Source: an uncultured Treponema sp. | GTDB lineage: Bacteria; Spirochaetota; Spirochaetia; Treponematales; Treponemataceae | Assembly (NCBI GenBank): GCA_947165895.1 | Contig: CAMVCB010000003.1 | Coordinates: 62,001-126,000, forward strand | Direction of reading: 5' to 3' | DNA: 64,000 nucleotides | Shown: in pieces, positions 51,812-59,604 of the stretch | Numbering within the stretch: the first letter of the stretch is position 1 | How the letters are laid out: each line of letters opens with the position of its first letter | Position numbers and translations under genes: made by a program | The notes under the pieces: model-generated | What the model was told of the DNA's origin: nothing | Seen by the model: the letters and a program-made list of their open reading frames with translations, nothing else | The model's database searches: none

Positions 51812-52807
51812 TTAGTATTTACGTGTTGGAAGTTTTGCTGCAGCATTTTCCTGATCAAATACTTCCTCAACTACATACTGAATCTTGCTCTTAATTCCTT
51901 TAGGACCCTTAGCTTCAATTGTCTTGATGATTTCATCAACACGTGGACCGTGGAGTGGGTTACATTCTACAGCACAGTTGATTTCACCAGCCATCATTTT
52001 GTTGAATGTTTCGTGTACAGCATCGAAACAGATGATGATGATGTCTTTTCCAGGAACTTTACCAGCAGCTTTGATAGCGTCGATTGCACCCCAAGCCATG
52101 TTATCGTTTTCTGCAAATACTACATCAATTTTTGGAGTTGATTTAAGGATAGACTCCATAACTTCCTGTCCCTTAGACTGTGTGAATTCACCTGTCTGCT
52201 GAGCAACAAGTTTCCAGTTTTTGTGAGCATCGATACCTTCCATGATACCCTGTGTACGTCCGATCTGAGCAGAAGCACCAATTGTACCCTGGAGGTCTAC
52301 AATGTTGATTGTATCTTTATCGCGGCCTGTCTTCTTGAGGTAACCTTCAAGCCATTTTACACCGTCGCGTCCTTCCTGGAGGAAGTTTCCACCAACCCAG
52401 CAAAGATAAAGATCATCTACACCAGTCATCTGGCGGTCAGAAAGAATTACAGGGATTCCTGCTTTTTTAGCTTCCTGAAGAACTGTTTCCCAACCAGTTT
52501 CTACTACTGGAGCAACAACGATGTAGTCTACATCCTGCTGAATAAAACTTCGGATTGCCTTAATCTGGTTTTCCTGCTTCTGCTGAGCATCATCAAAAAT
52601 CAATTTGTAGCCGTTAGCTTCTGTGAAAGTCTCTTTGAAAGATGTTGTGTTTGCAAGGCGCCAGTCTGATTCAGCACCAACCTGAGCATAACCAACTGTA
52701 ATAAGCTTCTTTGCAGGAGCTTTCTTTGATTTTTTTGCAGCAAACAAAGAGCTTGCAGCTGCAACCATAAGACCTGCTGCAATCAAAGTCTTAACTGTTT
52801 TTTTCAT
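51812..52807 (-). CDS. ytfQ: Sugar ABC transporter substrate-binding protein (YtfQ-like)
   Basis: Periplasmic binding protein of 331 residues with a signal peptide (MKKTVKTLIAAGLMVAAASSLFA). YtfQ hallmarks: TVGYAQVGAESDWR near residue 38, DDAQQKQENQIKAIRSFI, VVAPVVETGWETVLQEA, LQGTIGASAQIGR, and a CNPLHGP stretch where E. coli YtfQ has TPNMAGP. In E. coli YtfQ binds galactofuranose; the ligand here is inferred. AGGAGG lies 8 nt before the ATG at 52807; the ATG two codons earlier is too close. A terminator between it and ytfR suggests higher expression of this gene. Confidence 0.92.
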   Translation of the reverse strand: MKKTVKTLIAAGLMVAAASSLFAAKKSKKAPAKKLITVGYAQVGAESDWRLANTTSFKETFTEANGYKLIFDDAQQKQENQIKAIRSFIQQDVDYIVVAPVVETGWETVLQEAKKAGIPVILSDRQMTGVDDLYLCWVGGNFLQEGRDGVKWLEGYLKKTGRDKDTINIVDLQGTIGASAQIGRTQGIMEGIDAHKNWKLVAQQTGEFTQSKGQEVMESILKSTPKIDVVFAENDNMAWGAIDAIKAAGKVPGKDIIIICFDAVHETFNKMMAGEINCAVECNPLHGPRVDEIIKTIEAKGPKGIKSKIQYVVEEVFDQENAAAKLPTRKY

Positions 52808-52813
52808 ATCCAT

Positions 52814-53044
52814 TTCCTCCTAACGATTTGGACTGTTTTTTAATATACCTTTATGTTAAATCTCAAATAGTCAGAAGTACATGAGTTTTTTTACGGATTT
52901 TGTTAAATTTTTTTTGTATTTTTTGCAGGATTTTTTCAAAAAAGCGGCGGGAAAAATTAAAAAGTTATGTTTTTTTATGATTAAAGTTAAGATTTTTTTT
53001 GCAGGCCAGAAAGGAGGGGGAAGTCTCCCCTGCCGAAAATCGAA
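52814..53044. other. A/T-rich upstream region of ytfQ
   Basis: About 230 bp before ytfQ contain no ORF with a ribosome site. On minus, TATATT and TTGAGA boxes occur near 52840-52870 but without good spacing. The transporter promoter and any YesN-type activator site should lie here, but I cannot place them firmly. Confidence 0.4.
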
Positions 53045-53088
53045 GAAGCGTTAAAAACGACAGTCCCTTGCGACTGTCGTTTAGCTTC
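53045..53088 (-). terminator. Terminator hairpin of the N5-TAAA..TTTTTAAC-N5' family
   Basis: On minus: GAAGC (53088-53084), TAAA, CGACAGTC, loop GCAAGG, GACTGTCG, TTTTTAAC, GCTTC (53049-53045). Outer arms GAAGC/GCTTC and the 8-bp core pair perfectly. It follows the barrel-protein gene by about 20 bp in the correct direction for termination. Confidence 0.85.
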
Positions 53089-53108
53089 ATCGATAGAAAT
53101 GGTTCCTT

Positions 53109-54242
53109 CTACAGACTGAATCGCAGGCTGAAGGCACCGCCAAAAATATTTGATGGTATATCGTAGCTTGCACTGAATGTCAGATCGATTACACCAAGGT
53201 CAAAGGCAAAACCACCCTGAAGCAGAGGACGTACCTTAAATCCGTCAGCTCCGCCATTAATATTTGTCGGAAGGAATCCATTCTTTATTGCCTGATTCAT
53301 TAAAATAGAAGAATCGTCCAGAATTGAAGTCCAGTTAATATTCTTTACATACCAGTCAACTTTGGAATTTGTAAACATAAGTCTTGCGCCAAGGAAAGGT
53401 CTGAAGAACAAAAGCTTTGTAGAAATCTGGGCATTCAAGGTAAAGTTGGTTGCTGCAAAATCAAGACCAGCCTTTGCATTTTTGCTGTCAACATTTACAC
53501 TACCCTTTGTATAATAAAAGCCGGCACCAACGCTGACCTTCGTATCAAGTATATGAGGTTCCCATACACAGTAACGGACATCAAAACCAATCGAGAAGAA
53601 ATCAAACCTTACATCCTTCATCATGTTATCAAGACCAAGCTTTGAAGAATTCAAACCGCTCAAAGTAAAGCCCAGATCAAAAGGGAGGGCCAGATCAAAT
53701 ATTTTTAATCCGCCAAGGCGGGCGTCTACAGTAATTGTAGGAATTGCCAGTGTAGACGGAAGGCCGCCTAAATCAAGCTTAAATGCATCACCCATATCTT
53801 TTAATGCATTCATCTTAATTGAAGCCGCACCGACATTGGCACCAATTCCAAAATGAGGAAGGAAAGGACCGTTTCCAACCTGAACAAGATGACCAATCCA
53901 TGAATCAGCCCATACATTCTGCTGAATCTGAGTATTCGGCAGGGTATTTCTTAAGTCATCACTAAAATTGTTCAGGCCGCCTGTTGCCGTACTATATGGA
54001 TTATGAATATTAATTGATCCATAAGCCTTATTAACTTCACCTGCATATTTATTAAGGTCTTCAGCTGATACATTATTTGCTTTAAGAACCTGGCCAATTT
54101 CAGTCAGATGAGAATTAATAAGACCCGCAATATCATCAGGAACTGTAACAGGGTCATCATAGCCTGGAATTTTTACTGTTGCAGAAAAGGCTGGAAGAAT
54201 CAGCATAGCGGTCATTCCCAAGGCAAGAACTATTTTTTTCAT
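53109..54242 (-). CDS. Predicted outer-membrane beta-barrel protein
   Basis: Exported protein of 377 residues with a clear signal peptide (MKKIVLALGMTAMLILPAFSA). The N-terminal 100 residues are polar. The rest alternates aromatic and hydrophobic beta-strand patterns with Gly/Asn turns, and ends SASYDIPSNIFGGAFSLRF-S-L, near the usual aromatic barrel terminus. It has no Cys at a lipobox. I know no function; it resembles treponemal barrel proteins of unknown role by pattern only. GGAGG precedes the ATG. Confidence 0.7.
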   Translation of the reverse strand: MKKIVLALGMTAMLILPAFSATVKIPGYDDPVTVPDDIAGLINSHLTEIGQVLKANNVSAEDLNKYAGEVNKAYGSINIHNPYSTATGGLNNFSDDLRNTLPNTQIQQNVWADSWIGHLVQVGNGPFLPHFGIGANVGAASIKMNALKDMGDAFKLDLGGLPSTLAIPTITVDARLGGLKIFDLALPFDLGFTLSGLNSSKLGLDNMMKDVRFDFFSIGFDVRYCVWEPHILDTKVSVGAGFYYTKGSVNVDSKNAKAGLDFAATNFTLNAQISTKLLFFRPFLGARLMFTNSKVDWYVKNINWTSILDDSSILMNQAIKNGFLPTNINGGADGFKVRPLLQGGFAFDLGVIDLTFSASYDIPSNIFGGAFSLRFSL

Positions 54243-54327
54243 TTTTTTTATCCTCCGAAAATAATATTCAGTTATATTTTCAATCTCCTTGTAGTATATG
54301 CGACTATATAGAAAATTTAAAGGAAAT

Positions 54328-54356
54328 TCGACATAATATCTTCCAATATAGATAAT
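54328..54356 (+). promoter_or_regulatory. Promoter of fhs
   Basis: TCGACA (54328-54333), 17 bp, GATAAT (54351-54356), about 18 bp before the fhs ATG. Confidence 0.5.
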
Positions 54357-54373
54357 AGTTTTAGAGGACTTTC

Positions 54374-56050
54374 ATGACAGATATCGAAATCGCCCAGAAA
54401 AACAAAATGATTCCAATTAAAGACGTAGCCGCAAAAATCGGAATCACAGAAGACAAACTTGAGCTCTACGGACCTTACAAGGCAAAAATCACTTTTGACG
54501 AACTTAAAACCCTGCAGAAGAAGGCCTGCGAAAAGCCAGGAAAGCTTATTCTTGTAACTGCAATTACACCTACCCCGGCAGGCGAAGGAAAATCCACAGT
54601 AAGTATCGGACTTGCAGACGGTCTTAATAAAATCGGAAAGAAAACCGTAGTTGCCCTGCGTGAGCCTAGTCTTGGACCATGTTTTGGTGTAAAAGGCGGT
54701 GCCTGTGGCGGCGGTTATGCCCAGATTGTTCCTATGGAAGACATTAACCTGCACTTTACGGGAGACATTCACGCAATTTCAATTGCAAACAACCTGATTG
54801 CAACTTTAATCGATAATCACATTCAGCAGGGAAACCAGCTGGAAATTGACCCGCGCACCATCAGCTGGAAACGCTGCATGGACTTGAACGACCGTTCCCT
54901 GCGTAACATCATCGTTGGACTTGGCGGCCGCCTGCAGGGAGTTCCGCGGGAAGATCACTTTACAATCGCAGTTGCCTCAGAAATTATGGCAATCATCTGT
55001 CTTTCAAAAACTATCAGCGAGCTGAAAGAGCGCATTGACCGCATAGTAATCGGCCAGAATTACAAGCGCGAAAACGTAACATTTGGCCAGCTTAAATGTA
55101 CCGGAGCCGTTGCGGCCCTTCTTAAAGACGTAATCAAGCCTAACCTTGTTCAGACTCTGGAAAAGAACCCGGCTTTTGTTCACGGAGGCCCTTTTGCAAA
55201 CATCGCCCACGGCTGTAACAGCGTTAACGCCACAATGTGTGCTCTTGCTACCGGTGACTATGTAGTTACCGAAGCAGGCTTTGCCGCAGACCTTGGCGCA
55301 GAAAAATTCCTGGACATTAAATGCCGCTCGGCAGGACTTAAACCGGATGCAGTTGTAATTGTCGCAACAATCCGCGCCCTTAAAATGCATGGCGGAGTGG
55401 CAAAAACAGATTTGTCAGCTCCAAATACAGTTGCCCTTGAAAAAGGCTTTGAAAACCTCAAAACTCATATAGAAAACATTGCAAAATTTGGACTTCCGAG
55501 CGTAGTTGCAGTTAATAAATTCATTACCGACAGCGATGAAGAAATTAAGCTTCTTCAGGATCTTTGTGAAAAAATCGGGGCAAAGGCCGTACTTAGCGAA
55601 GGCTGGGAAAAAGGCGGAAATGGAACTACAGAGCTTGCAAAAGCTGTTGCAGAGCTTGCTGACAGCGGAAAGGCAGATTTCCATCATCTTTATGAAGATA
55701 ATCTTCCGCTTACAGCTAAAATTGAAAAAATTGCGACAGAGATTTACCGGGCAGAAAGAGTTGATTTTGACCCGGCTGCCCTCAAAAAGCTTAAGGATTT
55801 TGAAGAAAAAGGCTACGGAAAGCTTCCTGTCTGCATTGCAAAAACCCAGAACTCAATCAGCCATGATCCAAAGCTTATCGGAGCTCCAAAAGGCTTTGTA
55901 TTCCCGGTTCGCGACGTTCAACTTTATGCCGGCGCAGGCTTTGTAGTTGCACTGGCAGGTGACATCATGACAATGCCAGGCCTTCCAAAAGCACCGGCTG
56001 CCCTCAACATTGACGTTGACGACGACGGAAAAATTACAGGGCTTTTTTAA
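54374..56050 (+). CDS. fhs: Formate--tetrahydrofolate ligase
   Basis: Makes 10-formyl-THF from formate, THF and ATP. The 558 residues match the monofunctional bacterial enzyme. [19 protein letters not shown] (P-loop) lies near residue 65 and [14 protein letters not shown] near 100. In a fermentative treponeme it may feed purine synthesis (purN, purH) or, in acetogenic relatives, CO2 reduction; only the first is supported here. AGAGGA precedes the ATG. A long inverted repeat follows the stop. Confidence 0.97.
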   Translation: MTDIEIAQKNKMIPIKDVAAKIGITEDKLELYGPYKAKITFDELKTLQKKACEKPGKLILVTAITPTPAGEGKSTVSIGLADGLNKIGKKTVVALREPSLGPCFGVKGGACGGGYAQIVPMEDINLHFTGDIHAISIANNLIATLIDNHIQQGNQLEIDPRTISWKRCMDLNDRSLRNIIVGLGGRLQGVPREDHFTIAVASEIMAIICLSKTISELKERIDRIVIGQNYKRENVTFGQLKCTGAVAALLKDVIKPNLVQTLEKNPAFVHGGPFANIAHGCNSVNATMCALATGDYVVTEAGFAADLGAEKFLDIKCRSAGLKPDAVVIVATIRALKMHGGVAKTDLSAPNTVALEKGFENLKTHIENIAKFGLPSVVAVNKFITDSDEEIKLLQDLCEKIGAKAVLSEGWEKGGNGTTELAKAVAELADSGKADFHHLYEDNLPLTAKIEKIATEIYRAERVDFDPAALKKLKDFEEKGYGKLPVCIAKTQNSISHDPKLIGAPKGFVFPVRDVQLYAGAGFVVALAGDIMTMPGLPKAPAALNIDVDDDGKITGLF

Positions 56051-56078
56051 TAAAAATTAATTAGAAAGCGAATGGCAT

Positions 56079-56184
56079 AAAAAATCGCATGGCGTGGGAC
56101 GCTAGCAAGAAGCAAGGAACATTATCCTTAAAATTATAATAAATGCTTCTTGCTATCGCTGGGACCCGCGACATGCGATTTTTT
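56079..56184. repeat. Long imperfect inverted repeat between fhs and adk
   Basis: AAAAAATCGCATG (56079-56091) pairs with CATGCGATTTTTT (56172-56184), and GCAAGAAGCA (56105-56114) with TGCTTCTTGC (56144-56153). The GTGGGAC/GGGACCC segments between are less regular. It is A/T-flanked on both sides and could be a bidirectional terminator, but at about 105 bp it is larger than other terminators here and looks MITE-like. Confidence 0.7.
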
Positions 56185-56211
56185 TTGGTAGGATTAATTA
56201 CCTGTTAGTGT

Positions 56212-56844
56212 TTATGCCTTAAAAATTTTCTTGAACTTTCCAAGAAGCACATCTGTTTCAATAGAAGCATCCAGATCTGTGATGGCTCCCTTATCGCGGT
56301 AGAACTTGATTAGAGGTTCTGTCTGCTCGCGGTAAACGTCCATGCGGTGAAGGATTGATTCCTGTTTGTCGTCATCGCGCTGATAGAGCTCGCCGCCGCA
56401 TTTGTCGCAAACGCCTTCTACTTTTGGTGGAAGAGTAAGAACGTTGAAGTTTGCACCGCAGGCCTTACATACACGGCGTGTAGAAAGACGACGGATAACG
56501 ATTTCGTCCTTAATTTCAAAATTTACAACCTTTACATCATCACAAATCTTTGTGAACATTTCTGCCTGTGGAATTGTGCGTGGGAAACCGTCAAGAATAT
56601 AACCGTTCTTGCAGTCAGGCTGTGAAAGGCGGTCTTTTACAAGCTCGCAGGTCAAATCATCGCTTACCAGAGAACCTGAATCAATGATAGCCTTAACCTT
56701 TACTCCAAGCGGTGTCTGATTTTTAATATTTGCACGGAAAATATCTCCGGTAGAAATATGCGGGATTTTGTATTCTTCTGCAACTTTTACAGCAAGTGAA
56801 CCTTTACCAGCTCCCGGTGGGCCTAAAAAAATGAAATTGTTCAT
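56212..56844 (-). CDS. adk: Adenylate kinase, zinc-LID type
   Basis: Interconverts ATP+AMP and 2 ADP. The 210-residue protein has P-loop FLGPPGAGKGSLA at residue 6, the AMP-binding STGDIFRA and GFPRTIPQAE, and a long LID. Four cysteines (CKAC and CDKC, about residues 126-149) form a zinc knuckle, a common form in Gram-positives and spirochetes. It is divergent from groES. Confidence 0.96.
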   Translation of the reverse strand: MNNFIFLGPPGAGKGSLAVKVAEEYKIPHISTGDIFRANIKNQTPLGVKVKAIIDSGSLVSDDLTCELVKDRLSQPDCKNGYILDGFPRTIPQAEMFTKICDDVKVVNFEIKDEIVIRRLSTRRVCKACGANFNVLTLPPKVEGVCDKCGGELYQRDDDKQESILHRMDVYREQTEPLIKFYRDKGAITDLDASIETDVLLGKFKKIFKA

Positions 56845-56912
56845 TAATGTCTCCTAAAATATATAATAAAATTATTATATATCAAAACAGGCATTTTACA
56901 AATGGATTTTTC

Positions 56913-56941
56913 TTGCCGAATTTCATAAATTTTATTATTTT
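56913..56941 (+). promoter_or_regulatory. Candidate promoter of groES
   Basis: TTGCCG (56913-56918), a 17-bp spacer and TATTTT (56936-56941). Transcription would start near 56948, the first base of the hairpin element. Confidence 0.45.
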
Positions 56942-56947
56942 AATTGT

Positions 56948-57033
56948 AAAGCTAAAAAATTGCTGCATCGCAATTTTTTTTAACGCTTTGCTATAAAACA
57001 CCGCGAGCTCTGACCGGCTCGCTTAAACAGGAG
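56948..57033 (+). promoter_or_regulatory. Two-hairpin 5'-UTR element of groES (shared with galE)
   Basis: Hairpin 1: AAAGC (56948-56952), TAAAAAATTGC, loop TGCATC, GCAATTTTTT (56970-56979), TTAAC, GCTTT (56985-56989). Hairpin 2: GCGAGC (57003-57008), loop TCTGACCG, GCTCGC (57017-57022). Then TTAAACAGGAG (57023-57033) supplies the ribosome site. Compared with galE, hairpin 2 changes G-C to U-G and A-U to C-G at two stacked pairs while the loop is unchanged. Confidence 0.8.
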
Positions 57034-57039
57034 ATAAAA

Positions 57040-57312
57040 ATGAAAGTTAAACCTTTAGCAGATCGCGTTCTTGTAAAAAATGACAAGGCAGAAACAAAAA
57101 CAGCTGGTGGACTTATCATCCCTGAGGCTGCTCAGGAAAAAACTCAGACTGCAACTGTAGTTGAAGTAGGACCAGGAACTGATGATGTAAAAATCACCGT
57201 AAAAGCTGGTGACCGCATCATGTACGATAAATATTCTGGAACACAGGTAAAAATCGACGGCGAGGATCACCTCATCCTCAAAATGAGCGACATTATTGCC
57301 ATTATTGAATAA
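57040..57312 (+). CDS. groES: Co-chaperonin GroES
   Basis: Ten-kDa lid of the GroEL folding chamber; 90 residues. Typical features: KPLADRVLVKND at the N-terminus, the mobile loop KTAGGLIIPEAAQEKTQTATVVEVG and GDRIMYDKYSGTQVKIDGE. groEL is not next to it, as in other treponemes. AGGAG lies 6 nt upstream. The leader carries the galE-like two-hairpin element. Its 3' end overlaps the convergent TPR lipoprotein gene by 11 bp. Confidence 0.97.
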   Translation: MKVKPLADRVLVKNDKAETKTAGGLIIPEAAQEKTQTATVVEVGPGTDDVKITVKAGDRIMYDKYSGTQVKIDGEDHLILKMSDIIAIIE

Positions 57313-59155
57313 CGCGGATTTTTGTTCTAAGAAGAAATGCCCTTTCGTTTTCCGGATCTATGCTGCATGCATAATCAGCTGAGCGCAGGGCATTTTTTGT
57401 ATCCCCGCTGGAAAGATAGATATTTGCCAGTCTGTAAAAAATCTGACTTCTAATTCTATTGTTTACTTCACGTCCGCTTGCCTTTCCATATAACTCCATT
57501 GCCTTCTGCTTATCGCCCTTTGCAAAATACATATCAGCAAGATTCATACAGGCCGCTGTTCCAACTCTGGTAGAAACCTGACCGTCAGCATTTATTCCGC
57601 CGCTTTCAAATACACAGAATTCATAAATTCTAAAGGCTTCTGACTGTTTTTTCTGTTCACAGGCAAAATATCCGGCAAATTCAGCCAAAGGAAGATTGAT
57701 TTCCTTTACATGCTCAGCAAACTGAACAAAAAAATCTTCTTTATCATTAAAATGATATTTGTCATAAACATATTTGTAGAAAAGATGCCAGGCGTCATCA
57801 TACTGCTTTGTCGACAAAAGGAAGTTGAGGGCATACTGAACCAGAAGCTCTTTGTATTTTTCTCCATCCTGATAGTTATTCTCAAGAATACGCCATAAAT
57901 CACGGGTCTTTTCTTTCTGAGTAATCGACTTATCTGCCTTATACTGAAGGTCAAGCTTTTCAAGTTCAAGGTAAGGTTCCTTTCCATGGGCCAGACACTG
58001 ATTAATACGGTAAAGGGCATCACTCAAAGGAATCTTTCGCCTGCTGTCATATTTTTCCATTGCAAGTGAAGAAATTCCAGCCCGTCGTAAAGCCTTTATT
58101 TCATCATCCTCTTCGCGCTCAAGGCTTGATTCCCAGGCAAAATCAGCATACAAAATCAAAGCCGGAACAAAGTAAGGGTAATTATTTACTGTATCAAACA
58201 AAAGATCCGCTGTAGTATTATCATCCTTTTGACTTTGAGCCCAAATAGCACTGTTAGTCATAATTACAGGAATCAGCTTTTCATCACCACTTTTTTTAGG
58301 AAGAGAAAGCAGTTCGTCAAGGATCTCCTGCCGTATATTTTCTGCCCCCTCAAAATCAGAAAGGGCCATATAAGAATCAGCTTCAAGAGCAATCTGCGCA
58401 ATTTTACTTGTCTTAAAAAGATTAGAATCAGGATAATCGCGCAAAAAAGCCTTTGATTTTTCTACAGCAGATATTGCTTCGTAATATTGGCCGCCGTCGT
58501 AAAAAATACTGGCCCAGAAATAAGCGTCATCTGCATCCGCATAGGCTTCCGGCCTGAGAGCAGCAGCCGCCTTGTAATCCCCCTTACAGAGAAGATTGAC
58601 GGCACAGTTTTTCAGCCAGATTGCATTGTGACTGCCGGTATAGGCATCATAAAAAATCGAAAAATACTGATCCTGGCGGAAAAAGTTAAACTTTTCTTTT
58701 ACATTTTCCGGACTTTCGGCTTTTCTCAAAACAAGCTCTGAAAAAACAGAACCATATTTTGTTCCCCTAAGCTTTTTCGCAAACTTCTCGGCATCCTCAA
58801 TCCTATTCTGTGAAATCAGATATTTTGAATAAACTGCAAGAAGCTCCAGATTTTCAGAATTTTTTGAAAGAGCTTTTTTCAGGAGATTTTCTGCCGCTCT
58901 AGTTTCGGCAAGCTCTTCAAATCTTTTATATATACCAAGATAAGACCAGGAATCCACAGCCTTTTTCTGAAGCTTTTTCAGCTCCTTTACAGCCTGTTTT
59001 TTCTGATTCTGTAAAATGAGGGAATCAATAATTTCAAGACGATTCGTTAAAGACTTTTGTTCTGCCTTCATCCGGCAGGAAGAAAGGCAGAACAATGATA
59101 AAAACTGAAGAATTAAAAATGATAATGCAACTTTACGAGTTTTTGCCCAGTTCAT
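57302..59155 (-). CDS. TPR-repeat lipoprotein
   Basis: Predicted lipoprotein of 617 residues: signal ending FLSLFCLSSC, then helical repeats through the whole chain. The clearest TPR-like units are around 65-135 and 545-605 (MNLADMYFAKGDKQKAMELYG; LANIYLSSGDTKNALRSADYA). It probably scaffolds envelope protein complexes; the partners are unknown. Its start lies inside the end of nusB (23-bp overlap) with GGAA just upstream, so translation is coupled to nusB. SurA-like, nusB and this gene form one unit. Confidence 0.82.
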   Translation of the reverse strand: MNWAKTRKVALSFLILQFLSLFCLSSCRMKAEQKSLTNRLEIIDSLILQNQKKQAVKELKKLQKKAVDSWSYLGIYKRFEELAETRAAENLLKKALSKNSENLELLAVYSKYLISQNRIEDAEKFAKKLRGTKYGSVFSELVLRKAESPENVKEKFNFFRQDQYFSIFYDAYTGSHNAIWLKNCAVNLLCKGDYKAAAALRPEAYADADDAYFWASIFYDGGQYYEAISAVEKSKAFLRDYPDSNLFKTSKIAQIALEADSYMALSDFEGAENIRQEILDELLSLPKKSGDEKLIPVIMTNSAIWAQSQKDDNTTADLLFDTVNNYPYFVPALILYADFAWESSLEREEDDEIKALRRAGISSLAMEKYDSRRKIPLSDALYRINQCLAHGKEPYLELEKLDLQYKADKSITQKEKTRDLWRILENNYQDGEKYKELLVQYALNFLLSTKQYDDAWHLFYKYVYDKYHFNDKEDFFVQFAEHVKEINLPLAEFAGYFACEQKKQSEAFRIYEFCVFESGGINADGQVSTRVGTAACMNLADMYFAKGDKQKAMELYGKASGREVNNRIRSQIFYRLANIYLSSGDTKNALRSADYACSIDPENERAFLLRTKIRVIQ

Positions 59156-59603
59156 CTTTTCCTATTTTATCAAGCACTGCATTAATAAATTTATAGGAAT
59201 CATCGGTACCAAAATCCTTGGAGATTTTTACAGCCTCATCAATTACAATCTGGGGGCTGGTTCCGCTCTGGTACTTCATTTCATAAATACTTGTTCGAAG
59301 AATTGCAAGAGTAACTTTATTAATTCTCTCAAGAGTCCAGTCCTTTGAAAGATGAGTTTTAATCATTTCATCTATTTCAGAGATATGGTCAACAGTTCCA
59401 GATGCAATAAGACTTGCAAAAGCCTGTTCCTCTTTTGAGCTTTCCTTTACTTCTTTTACAACATCAGCGGCTTCTTCGCTGCCTGTAAATTCAGCATCTT
59501 TCTGAAGCCATGAAAATGTCAGCAAATCTTCTAACTTTGCCTTTGTCGCTTCCCAGGAAAACAAAACCTGAAAAGCAAGAATTCTACCTTTTCTTCTGGA
59601 CAC
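59133..59603 (-). CDS. nusB: Transcription antitermination factor NusB
   Basis: Helical RNA-binding factor for rRNA antitermination; 156 residues. RRKGRILAFQVLFSWE at the N-terminus, LSKDWTLERINKVTLAILRTSIYEM and VIDEAVKISKDFGTDDSYKFINAVLDKI at the C-terminus are canonical. The start codon is GTG with GGGAG 7 nt upstream. A 50-residue acidic stretch in the middle is longer than in E. coli NusB (139 residues). It begins one base after the SurA-like stop. Confidence 0.94.
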   Translation of the reverse strand: MSRRKGRILAFQVLFSWEATKAKLEDLLTFSWLQKDAEFTGSEEAADVVKEVKESSKEEQAFASLIASGTVDHISEIDEMIKTHLSKDWTLERINKVTLAILRTSIYEMKYQSGTSPQIVIDEAVKISKDFGTDDSYKFINAVLDKIGKDELGKNS

Positions 59604-59604
59604 T

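Noticed and set aside
48049..52807. Ribose or methyl-galactoside transporter (rbs/mgl)
   Set aside because: Two permeases and the YtfQ-type GAESDWR and QQKQENQ motifs fit the ytf/yjf family better than one-permease rbs or mgl systems.
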